Assembly: GCA_947503935.1 (NCBI GenBank)
Contig: CANNFR010000004.1
Location: forward strand, 124,001-188,000
Source: an uncultured Paracoccaceae bacterium
GTDB lineage: Bacteria > Pseudomonadota > Alphaproteobacteria > Rhodobacterales > Rhodobacteraceae
Length of the DNA: 64,000 nucleotides
Direction: 5' to 3'
Positions 18,594-25,680 of the stretch are shown here, in pieces. The position numbers and the translations under genes are program-made. Positions within the stretch are counted from its first letter, which is position 1. Each line of letters starts with the position of its first letter. A model generated the notes under the pieces. It was not told where the DNA came from and searched no databases. It was given only the letters and a program-made list of their open reading frames with translations.

Positions 18594-19414
18594 CCCATCA
18601 ACTCCAGCCACGCGTGGATCGCCGCCACGCTTTCGGGTTCATCGAGGAATGGGATATGGGCGCGGTCCGGCACCTCGGCGAAGATCATATCGGGGCGGCG
18701 GCGACGCATCTCGGCCGCAGCCTCGGGCGCCAGAAGGTCTGAATTGGCGCCCCGGATCAGCGCCATGGGCAGGCCTTCGGCGGCCTCGAAAAGCGGCCAG
18801 AGGTCAACGCCCGGCCCATCGAACGCCGCCAGAAAGCTGTCGCGGAGGCCGGGATCGTAGGTGATTTCCAAGCCTGTATCGGTCTGCTTGTAATGCAACT
18901 TTGCCTCGGCCAGCCAGCGCTCGGGCGGGACATTGGCAAAGCCCGGGCTGTTTTGCGGCAGGGCGTCGGCCAGCGCGGCATGGGTGCGGGCCGCAGGGTT
19001 CCGCCCGACATAATCGAAGATCCGCTCAAGCCCCTCGCGCGCGATCACCGGGCCCACATCGTTCAGCGCAAGGCCCATCAGCCGGTCTTTCGCCATGGTG
19101 GCCAGCATCATGCCAATCAGCCCGCCGCGCGACGTGCCGAGGATCGCCGCCTTTTCCAGCCCCAGATGATCCAGAAGGCCCAGCACATCGCGCGCCTCGT
19201 TCGGGACGGTGTAGCTCATCGGGTCGTCCGACCAGTCCGACTGGCCGCGCCCGCGATAATCTGGCCGGATCAGGCGGAGCGGCGGCAGATGGGGTGCCAG
19301 ATAATCGAAATCGCGCCCCGTCCGGGTCAGGCCGGGCAGGCAGACCAAGGGCAGGCCCGCGCCTTCATCGGTGTAGTGCAGGCTTAGCCCATCGAAGCTT
19401 TTGTAGGTCGGCAT
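18590..19414 (-). CDS. alpha/beta hydrolase
   Basis: This 274-aa cytosolic hydrolase has the oxyanion HG-like stretch LPGLTRTGRDFD, the strand RPDYRGRGQSDW, the nucleophile elbow GTSRGG (Ser95) and a C-terminal His in DRAHIPFLDEPES. It resembles enol-lactone hydrolases and esterases, but the substrate cannot be named. The chosen ATG at 19414 overlaps the TGA of the HAD gene (TGATG); an upstream in-frame extension would lie inside that gene. Confidence 0.85.
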   Translation of the reverse strand: MPTYKSFDGLSLHYTDEGAGLPLVCLPGLTRTGRDFDYLAPHLPPLRLIRPDYRGRGQSDWSDDPMSYTVPNEARDVLGLLDHLGLEKAAILGTSRGGLIGMMLATMAKDRLMGLALNDVGPVIAREGLERIFDYVGRNPAARTHAALADALPQNSPGFANVPPERWLAEAKLHYKQTDTGLEITYDPGLRDSFLAAFDGPGVDLWPLFEAAEGLPMALIRGANSDLLAPEAAAEMRRRRPDMIFAEVPDRAHIPFLDEPESVAAIHAWLELMG

Positions 19415-20103
19415 CAGGTGGTCCTCGCGATGTCGGGAATGCCGGACAATTCGGTCAAGATATGTTGCGGTTTGGCTGGCAGCCGGTCGACCGGCTCGCC
19501 CGCGCGGTTGACCCAGGCTGTCGTGAAGCCGTAATCCGCCGCCGCCGCGGCATCCCACCCGTTGGACGAAACGAACAGCACCTCATCCGGTCTGGTGCCA
19601 AAGCGCTTGCCGACCATATCGTAGACGACGCGTGAGGGCTTGAAGATCCTGACGCTCTCAATGCTGAGCACATCGTCAAGCAGCGCCTCCAGCCCGGCCG
19701 AGGTGACGGCCCCTTCCAGCATGTCGGGCGATCCGTTCGACAGGATCGCGGTATTCAACCCGTCCGCCTTCAGAGCGGCCAGCATGTCGGGCACTTCGGG
19801 GTAGGCCGACAGCTCCCAATAGAGCGCCAGCAGCCGCTCGCGCAGCTCGGCATCATCGCCCAGGCCCTGTGCCTCCATCGCCCAGTCGAGGCCGTCTTGC
19901 GTGACGTCCCAGAAATCCTTGTGATGGCCGGTGATCGCCCGTAGCCAGGTATATTGCAGCTGCTTCAGCCGCCAATCCCGCGCCAACGCCTGCCACACGC
20001 CGGCCAATGCCGCGCGCCCCGGTTCTTCGGCCGCCTGCCGCGCGGCGGCGGTCACGTCGAAGAGCGTTCCATACGCATCGAAGATACAGGCGCGGATCGG
20101 CAT
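19414..20103 (-). CDS. haloacid dehalogenase type II
   Basis: This 229-aa HAD-superfamily protein starts MPIRACIFDAYGTLFD with nucleophile Asp9. It carries motif II ILSNGSP, motif III Lys in FKPSRVVYD and motif IV SSNGWDAAAA. The D-A-Y-G-T and S-S-N-x-W-D patterns are characteristic of (S)-2-haloacid dehalogenases, which hydrolyse 2-haloacids to 2-hydroxyacids. Many genomic members have other or unknown substrates. It begins the chain of overlapping minus-strand genes that runs into the pca operon. Confidence 0.85.
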   Translation of the reverse strand: MPIRACIFDAYGTLFDVTAAARQAAEEPGRAALAGVWQALARDWRLKQLQYTWLRAITGHHKDFWDVTQDGLDWAMEAQGLGDDAELRERLLALYWELSAYPEVPDMLAALKADGLNTAILSNGSPDMLEGAVTSAGLEALLDDVLSIESVRIFKPSRVVYDMVGKRFGTRPDEVLFVSSNGWDAAAAADYGFTTAWVNRAGEPVDRLPAKPQHILTELSGIPDIARTT

Positions 20104-20265
20104 TGCTGGCCTCCCTTTTCGCGGTAGGATGTCATGGCGGCAGGCCAAGGGAAAGGCCTCTGGGGTTTACATCGTCAGATCGAATCGGCAGGCTGGCCCC
20201 CAGCACGGAGCACCCGCGCGCATGCGGCCTCCCCCATTCATCCCTCTTTTCCGAAAGGACAGCCC

Positions 20266-20694
20266 ATGACAGAGGTCAAGGCGGGCGACACGGTTCGCAT
20301 TCACTACACCGGAACACTGGCCGATGGTTCGGTCTTCGACAGCTCGGACGGGCGCGACCCGCTGGAATTCACCGTGGGGTCCGGCCAGATTATCCCCGGT
20401 CTGGACAGCGCGATGCCCGGCATGACGGTGGGTGAGAAAAAGACGGTGCCGGTGCCGGCCGAGGCCGCCTACGGCCCGCATGATCCCGCCGGATTGCAAG
20501 AGGTCCCGCGCGATCAGATGCCGCCCGAGATTCCGCTTGAGGTGGGCACGGCTTTGTCGATGCGCACCCCAGATGGCCGCGACTTTCCGGTCACCGTGGC
20601 GCAGGTCTCGGACGATGTCGTGGTGCTGGACGCCAATCACCCGCTGGCGGGCAAGGACCTGACCTTCGCGGTGGAAATGGTCGAGATCGTCTGA
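20266..20694 (+). CDS. FKBP-type peptidyl-prolyl isomerase, SlyD-like
   Basis: This 142-aa cytosolic PPIase has the FKBP core split by an insert: VRIHYTGTLADGSVFDSS, GSGQIIPGLDSAMPGM, then the insert-in-flap (PAEAAYGPHDPAGLQEVPRD, residues ~64-83) and the closing strand DLTFAVEMVEI. This matches SlyD, except that the His-rich metal-binding tail is absent. The ATG at 20266 follows GAAAGGA. It catalyses proline isomerisation and acts as a folding helper. Confidence 0.9.
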   Translation: MTEVKAGDTVRIHYTGTLADGSVFDSSDGRDPLEFTVGSGQIIPGLDSAMPGMTVGEKKTVPVPAEAAYGPHDPAGLQEVPRDQMPPEIPLEVGTALSMRTPDGRDFPVTVAQVSDDVVVLDANHPLAGKDLTFAVEMVEIV

Positions 20695-20703
20695 CCCGAG
20701 GGG

Positions 20704-21696
20704 TCAGGCGATTTCCGCCGCTGGAACGATCACGTCCGCAAGCAATCGTTGCAACTCGCCCACATGCCCGTCCGATCGGGCGGGCAGGTTGGGGTCGGAA
20801 ATCGCCACGGCCGTCAGGGCCAGTGACGGCACGACCCAGAGCATCTGGCCGCCATAGCCGCGCGCATAGGCCACGCGGTGTTCGCCCGCGCGGGTCAGAA
20901 ACCAGCCATAGCCGTATTCGTGGCGCGAAAACGGTGATCGGGTATGGGCGGTCCAGCTGGCCTGAACCCAGTCCGGGCTGACGATGCCGCCGCCGTCCCG
21001 GCGATAGGCCTCGCCGAATGCCAGAAGAGCTGCGGGCGTCAGCGCCATTTCATTGCCGCCCAGATAGCGGCCCTGGGGGTCGCGGGTCCAGGCGGGGATG
21101 TCGATGCCAAGGGGGGCGCCGATCCAGTCGCGGGCTAAGGCCAGCAGGCTTCGGCCCGACACTTCGGCCAGAAGCGCGCCCAGAATATGCGTTGAGCCCG
21201 TCGAATAGAGAAACCGCGTGCCCGGATCGGCCAGCATCGGCCGGGCCAGAGCATTCGCCACCCAATTCCGCGATGAGACCCAATCGCCGTAATTGGCGCC
21301 CGACGTGCGCTCAAGGCCCGCGCGGAGGGTGACCAGATGCTCGACCGTGATGTCGGCCACGCGCGGGTCGGCCGAGGCCGGGATCAGCCGAGGCGCCAAC
21401 GCGCCGATCGAGGCGTTGACGTCCGGGATCAGCCCGCGATCGATCGCCGCCCCGGTCAGCGCTGAGACGATGGTTTTCGAGACGGATTTCACATTGACCG
21501 CGCGCGACAAAGCAGGCCCGCGAAACGCCTCGGCGAAATGCGGTGTGCCATTCTGGGCGATGCTGAGGCTCCAGAGTTGCGGCAAGGCCCTGGCACGTTC
21601 GCGCACCGCATCGAACGCGGCTGCCGATCGAGCGGGGCGGGTCAGAAGCGGTAGCGCGGCGGCGCCGGCGATCAGGGTGCGACGGGTCAGTGACAT
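20704..21696 (-). CDS. serine hydrolase of the beta-lactamase/esterase EstB class, Tat-exported
   Basis: This 330-aa protein begins MSLTRRTLIAGAAALPLL, a twin-arginine signal, and is therefore probably periplasmic. The SxxK motif is SVSK (Ser71 and Lys74) and the second motif is YSTGST. These are features of class C beta-lactamase-like and penicillin-binding-protein-like hydrolases. The usual KTG is not obvious; HVAYARGYGGQ may occupy its place. It could be an esterase, a peptidase or a 6-aminohexanoate-dimer-hydrolase-like enzyme. The start is set at 21696 by the Tat motif. It is convergent with the PPIase gene, 9 bp apart. Confidence 0.8.
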   Translation of the reverse strand: MSLTRRTLIAGAAALPLLTRPARSAAAFDAVRERARALPQLWSLSIAQNGTPHFAEAFRGPALSRAVNVKSVSKTIVSALTGAAIDRGLIPDVNASIGALAPRLIPASADPRVADITVEHLVTLRAGLERTSGANYGDWVSSRNWVANALARPMLADPGTRFLYSTGSTHILGALLAEVSGRSLLALARDWIGAPLGIDIPAWTRDPQGRYLGGNEMALTPAALLAFGEAYRRDGGGIVSPDWVQASWTAHTRSPFSRHEYGYGWFLTRAGEHRVAYARGYGGQMLWVVPSLALTAVAISDPNLPARSDGHVGELQRLLADVIVPAAEIA

Positions 21697-21830
21697 GCGG
21701 CTAAGAATAGGGTGCTTGGCTGCCGGGAAAAAGCCGATTGACGGATATGTGACTGCATTACTCCACGGTGTAGAGGATCTCAATCGCACCCTCCGGCCGG
21801 AACACGGTTGTCGCAGATCAAGCCGAAACC

Positions 21831-23699
21831 TTAGAAGGGGCTCTTCAACGTCAGGCTCAAGCCTGCATAGCCGCCGCCCCCAAACGGCGCGTCTGACCGG
21901 AAGTCGCCGCTGGAGGTGCCGGCGAAAACGGTCATTTCGGTGCGATCGCTCAGACCCCAGGACAGGGCCATGCGCATATCCTCGCCATCAAAACTGCCAT
22001 CTGATGACAGGGCATTGTCATAGCTGGCCGTCAGCAGCGGGCCGTTGACGAAAGCATGGTCCAGAACCAGGCCGATCGTCGTGTAATCGTAGGCTCCCAA
22101 CACATCGTCTTCGCTGTCGACGTACTGGACGTAGCCTTCGAAGCTGGTCCGGTCATCTGGCGTGTAACCAAGCCAGAGATCAGTCGTGTAGGTCGTTGAG
22201 CCGACGGCGAAAGCCGTGCGTGGTTCAACCCTGTCAACACTTTGCGCGACCGACCAGGTGATGAGCGTGTCGTAATTTGCCACCCCAAAGGTCGCGAAAT
22301 ATCTGTCCGCATCCAGGGCCGGATAAACGAAGGGATTGGGTGTGTCGACCTGGCGGTAGCGTTCGGCCGACAGACCGAAGGTGAATTCCGGCCCGTAACC
22401 GGGGTCGTAATAGCCATCCATCGACAGACGGGTGCTTTGATCGGTCGGCAGATTGGGATTGTCGAGGACGTTGTCGACCTCGTGCGCGATCTCGGCATTC
22501 ACCGACAGACCGCCGCGTTCGTAAAGCAGGCCGATCGCGGCATCGCGGCTGTCACCGCCATAGCCGGGATTGGCGAGCGAGGTGAAGTTCTCATCGATCT
22601 GTCCGATCCGCCAGGTCAGCGTCAGCCCCGGCGCGTCAAGGCCATCGGGCAGCAACAGATCATGCTCGCCCCTGAGCTCAAACGCCCGGCCCGTCTCAGG
22701 CTCGAACGCCAATCCGTCGGCATCCCGGTCGAACCGTGTCAGCGCAAGTGCAGTGGACAGACGCGTCAGGCCCGAGGGCGAGGACCAGCCCGCCCGAAAG
22801 CTCACGCCCGTGCCCTCGCCGTCCGGCTCGCCCTCGTAAGGCGCGCCTTCTCCCCAGATCGCCGCCGTCGAGAAACCGATGTTGCCAAGCTGAAATCGCG
22901 CCCCCACGCCGCCGAACACGGCAAGACTTTCGCCGAAATCGTCAAGCTCGCTGGGGATATCAATCGTTTGCATCGCAAAGGCGGCCAGCGCCACCGCATC
23001 ATCGCTGCGGGTCAGATCGAACGAAAGGCCGCGCCGATCATAGGTGGGCATCAGGAAGGGGTCATAGCCCAGCCCATGATCGCCCAGCCGAAACCGCTGC
23101 TGCCAATCGCCGGCCTGCCGCGATAGGGTCAGAAGGGCCCGGATACTGTTCTCATATTGCTCAACGGGGTTTTCCAGGGTCGACAGCGCCCCGTCGGCCT
23201 CAAAGGTCAGGTCCCAGCTGCCCAGCTGGGTCGTCAGTGCAAAGTCAGCTTCGATCTTTCCGAAAGTCTCCGACCCGTTCTCGGTGCTCGCCGCGCCAAG
23301 GGAAAAGCGCAACTCGCCGCTTGACCCCGGGGCAGGGCGCCCGACCACGACCGACCAGCTGCCAATGGGAACCAGCGCCCCCCCGGTATCCGAGAAGAGC
23401 GCAATGCGGTGCGCGCCTTGTGTCAACGGCACCCCCGGTGTCACGATCAGCTGATCCCCGGCCAGGATCGTTGCATAGCTGACGTCGATCTCATCAAGAA
23501 TGACAACCAGCGACTGCATATCGGCCGCGCTGGGCGGCGCTGCCAGGGTCAGTGTGACAACATCGGTTGCCGTCACGCTTTGCACGATGATCTCGGCCGA
23601 TGCAGGCGCAGATGCGAAGGTCAGACATACGGAGAGAGCTGCCGTTTGCAGCCCCGTCATCCCAAATTCAGGCAGATATCCCCAAACGGGCCTGGCCAT
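21831..23699 (-). CDS. predicted outer-membrane beta-barrel protein, function unknown
   Basis: This 622-aa protein has an N-terminal signal peptide (MTGLQTAALSVCLTFASAPASA then EIIVQ, reading from an internal Met; each half is typical). A beta-rich domain of about 85 residues follows, then a long run of alternating hydrophobic strands with Tyr/Trp/Phe at their ends. It ends in Phe (SLTLKSPF), the aromatic C-terminus used by the BAM machinery. Acidic D/E-rich loops are frequent. I do not recognise the family. The start at 23699 has AAGGGGG three bases away; Met at 23660 would give a tidier signal peptide. It is divergent from the secreted CARDB-like gene. Confidence 0.7.
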   Translation of the reverse strand: MARPVWGYLPEFGMTGLQTAALSVCLTFASAPASAEIIVQSVTATDVVTLTLAAPPSAADMQSLVVILDEIDVSYATILAGDQLIVTPGVPLTQGAHRIALFSDTGGALVPIGSWSVVVGRPAPGSSGELRFSLGAASTENGSETFGKIEADFALTTQLGSWDLTFEADGALSTLENPVEQYENSIRALLTLSRQAGDWQQRFRLGDHGLGYDPFLMPTYDRRGLSFDLTRSDDAVALAAFAMQTIDIPSELDDFGESLAVFGGVGARFQLGNIGFSTAAIWGEGAPYEGEPDGEGTGVSFRAGWSSPSGLTRLSTALALTRFDRDADGLAFEPETGRAFELRGEHDLLLPDGLDAPGLTLTWRIGQIDENFTSLANPGYGGDSRDAAIGLLYERGGLSVNAEIAHEVDNVLDNPNLPTDQSTRLSMDGYYDPGYGPEFTFGLSAERYRQVDTPNPFVYPALDADRYFATFGVANYDTLITWSVAQSVDRVEPRTAFAVGSTTYTTDLWLGYTPDDRTSFEGYVQYVDSEDDVLGAYDYTTIGLVLDHAFVNGPLLTASYDNALSSDGSFDGEDMRMALSWGLSDRTEMTVFAGTSSGDFRSDAPFGGGGYAGLSLTLKSPF

Positions 23700-24032
23700 C
23701 TTCCCCCTTAACCGACCCTTTGCAGAACCGACCCCAAACTATCAAAACCGGCAGCCCGGCTACGGAAAGCTTAGCCTCAGCCACCTTTTGACGCAAAGTC
23801 ACTTATGATCAATAGTGGCGCGAATGGCGGTATGGGTTGCAGCAAGATCACGTTTGCCGATGCGCGAAATGGTCCAAGGGGGGCGGGGCTGGCATGGGAA
23901 ATACTCTGACCTCAGCAGGTTCGATGGCAGTGGGATGTGCTATTCGGCGGGCCCTGCGCATCTTTTTTGAACCTTCTGCAGATGTCCGGCGACCCAGTGA
24001 TGTGACACGCCATCTTGCGAAAGGATCACATC
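23700..24032. other. 333-bp divergent intergenic region
   Basis: This stretch separates the outer-membrane protein gene from the CARDB-like gene and should hold both promoters. I see a strong SD for the left gene (TAAGGGGGAA) and GAAAGGA for the right gene. I could not identify a convincing ECF-type promoter or operator by eye. Confidence 0.4.
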
Positions 24033-24455
24033 ATGAAATTCCTCACAGCCCTTGCGCTGAGCCTCGGCTTTGCCGCGCCGGCGCTTGCGGGCCCGAATTA
24101 TGTGCCGGGCTTTTCGGTTCAGACCGGAACGATCAGCGTAAAGAACGCGGGCGATGCGGCGGGCGGCCGGTCGTTTGCGACGGTCGAATGCAACGCGATG
24201 GGCGGCGGCAGCTGCCCCGATCCGGCACCGGCACAGGCCGCACCTTACGAGAACGCAAGTTTCCCAAATCAGGCGACACGAGCCTTTTCGTCAATTGCCG
24301 CGGGCGACACTGCAAATCACACGATCGCGTTTTTCGGCAGCTTGGTCTTTGCGCCCGGAAGCTATGTTTTCACCGTCTGCGTGGACGCCTCGGACCTGGT
24401 GGCCGAGACGAACGAGGGCGACAATTGCCGACGGTTCATCAAAAGGGTCCGCTAG
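24033..24455 (+). CDS. small secreted CARDB/Ig-like protein
   Basis: The 140-aa product starts with a clear Sec signal, MKFLTALALSLGFAAPALA, followed by GPNY. The mature ~120 residues resemble a CARDB-like adhesive Ig domain: the strand GTISVKNAGDAAGGRSF near the start and the closing GSYVFTVCVDASDLVAETNEGDN, where V-D-x-x-x-x-V-x-E-x-N-E is the CARDB hallmark. Four cysteines (53, 61, 116, 132) could form two disulfides in the periplasm or outside. It lies directly upstream of the sigma/anti-sigma/subtilase genes and may be a target or partner of that system. The start follows GAAAGGA. Confidence 0.7.
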   Translation: MKFLTALALSLGFAAPALAGPNYVPGFSVQTGTISVKNAGDAAGGRSFATVECNAMGGGSCPDPAPAQAAPYENASFPNQATRAFSSIAAGDTANHTIAFFGSLVFAPGSYVFTVCVDASDLVAETNEGDNCRRFIKRVR

Positions 24456-24471
24456 ACCAGTGGCGGATCCC

Positions 24472-24504
24472 GCCGGGCGGCCCCTTCTCCCCCGTCCGCC
24501 CGGC
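24472..24504 (+). repeat. hairpin between CARDB-like gene and ECF sigma gene
   Basis: GCCGGGCGG (24472-24480) and CCGCCCGGC (24496-24504) form a perfect 9-bp stem with a pyrimidine-rich 15-nt loop. It lies 16 bp after the CARDB stop and 21 bp before the sigma factor ATG. Without a T-run it may attenuate or process the transcript, letting the first gene be expressed more than the sigma operon. Confidence 0.45.
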
Positions 24505-24525
24505 ACCTTACCTACGGAGCACCCG

Positions 24526-25077
24526 ATGAAAGACGATATGGCCAAACAGCTGATGACGCGGATCGCCAAAGGCGACAAGACCGCGTTTGCCGAGCTTTAC
24601 CGGGCCTATGAGGCGCCGCTTTATCGCTTCATCACGTCCAAGCTGCGTGATCCGTTCGAGGCCAATGATGTACTGCACGATGTCTTTATGGAGGTTTGGC
24701 GCGCGGCGGCCAAATTCGAAGGCCGGTCAGCGGTGAAGACCTGGCTTTTCGGGATCGCCTACCGCAAGGTGATGGACCGTTTCCGCAAATCCGCCCGAAC
24801 CGAACTGACCGATGAGCCGCCTGAGGAGGTGGATGAGCAGGACGGATTTTGCGATCTGGCCCAGGCGCAGGAGGCCGGTCACGTGCGGTTCTGCATCGAA
24901 ACCCTGAAGGCCGCGCATCGGATGGTGATTGAGTTGGTTTTCTATCAGGAGATGACCTGCCGGGAAGTGGCCGAAACGGTCGATATCCCTGAAGGGACGG
25001 TCAAGACCCGCCTTTTCCACGCCAAAAAGCTGCTGATGCACTGCATCAGCGGCCGTATGCAGGGGCAATTCGTATGA
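24526..25077 (+). CDS. ECF RNA polymerase sigma factor
   Basis: This 183-aa sigma-70 family protein has only regions 2 and 4. Region 2 spans about residues 10-90, with FAELYRAYEAPLYRF, the core-binding DVLHDVFMEVWRAA and the -10 melting segment VKTWLFGIAYRKVMDRFRK. Region 4 spans about 118-175, with the helix-turn-helix EMTCREVAETVDIPEGTVKTR (given as CREVAETVDIPEGTVKT). The ATG at 24526 follows CGGAG. The stop overlaps the start of the anti-sigma gene by four bases, so it is surely controlled by the neighbour. Confidence 0.92.
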   Translation: MKDDMAKQLMTRIAKGDKTAFAELYRAYEAPLYRFITSKLRDPFEANDVLHDVFMEVWRAAAKFEGRSAVKTWLFGIAYRKVMDRFRKSARTELTDEPPEEVDEQDGFCDLAQAQEAGHVRFCIETLKAAHRMVIELVFYQEMTCREVAETVDIPEGTVKTRLFHAKKLLMHCISGRMQGQFV

Positions 25078-25679
25078 CGACTTCCGATGAAGATGACGAC
25101 CTTGGTCTTGAAGGCCTATTGCCGTTCTACGTCAACGGAACTTTAGACGCCGATGATCGGGCCCGCGTTGATGCCGCTTTGGCCGAAGATGCTGATCTGG
25201 CCGCCCAATTGGCTGTTTATCGCAGCATGTCCAGCGATGTAACGGCGCGTGAGACGGCGAACACGCCCGGTGAGTTCGGCCTGGCGCGGCTGATGCGCGA
25301 TATCGATGCGGAAGAAAAAACCACACCGCCTCAGATCCAAATGCAGTCCCCGCTCTGGCGGTATGCCGCGGCTGTGGCCCTGGCCTTGCTTGTCTTGCAG
25401 ACGGCTGTCGTCATGTTGGCGCCGGATCAGGGGTTTGAGCTGGCGGGCGGCGGCACTGGGGCGGGTGATGGCCCTGCGCTGACTGTTGCTTTCCGGAGCG
25501 ATGCCGCCGAGGCCCAGATCCGCGATGCACTGCTGGGGCTTGATCTTGAGATCGTATCGGGGCCTTCTGCAATTGGGCTCTACACCCTGCGGGCGCTTGA
25601 TGATCAGGCGGCGGCCGAGGCCGTCTCGCAACTGGACCAGATGGATGATCTGATCGAAAGCGTCGAACTGGAGGAATGA
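25074..25679 (+). CDS. membrane anti-sigma factor with a subtilase-propeptide-like periplasmic domain
   Basis: This 201-aa protein has a cytoplasmic anti-sigma domain (about residues 10-60: LLPFYVNGTLDADDRARVDA), the typical anti-sigma helix pattern without the zinc HxxxCxxC motif. One membrane helix follows (about 96-116), then a Gly-rich linker and a C-terminal domain (about 135-200). That domain has the strand LTVAFRSD, a helix AEAQIRDALLGL, the strand AIGLYTLRAL, a helix and the end DLIESVELEE. This beta-alpha-beta-beta-alpha-beta order and the closing I-x-x-V-E are what one sees in inhibitor I9/subtilase propeptides. The subtilase gene follows after one base. It probably holds the ECF factor at the membrane; release by the protease is an inference. 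Confidence 0.75.
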   Translation: MTTSDEDDDLGLEGLLPFYVNGTLDADDRARVDAALAEDADLAAQLAVYRSMSSDVTARETANTPGEFGLARLMRDIDAEEKTTPPQIQMQSPLWRYAAAVALALLVLQTAVVMLAPDQGFELAGGGTGAGDGPALTVAFRSDAAEAQIRDALLGLDLEIVSGPSAIGLYTLRALDDQAAAEAVSQLDQMDDLIESVELEE

Positions 25680-25680
25680 C

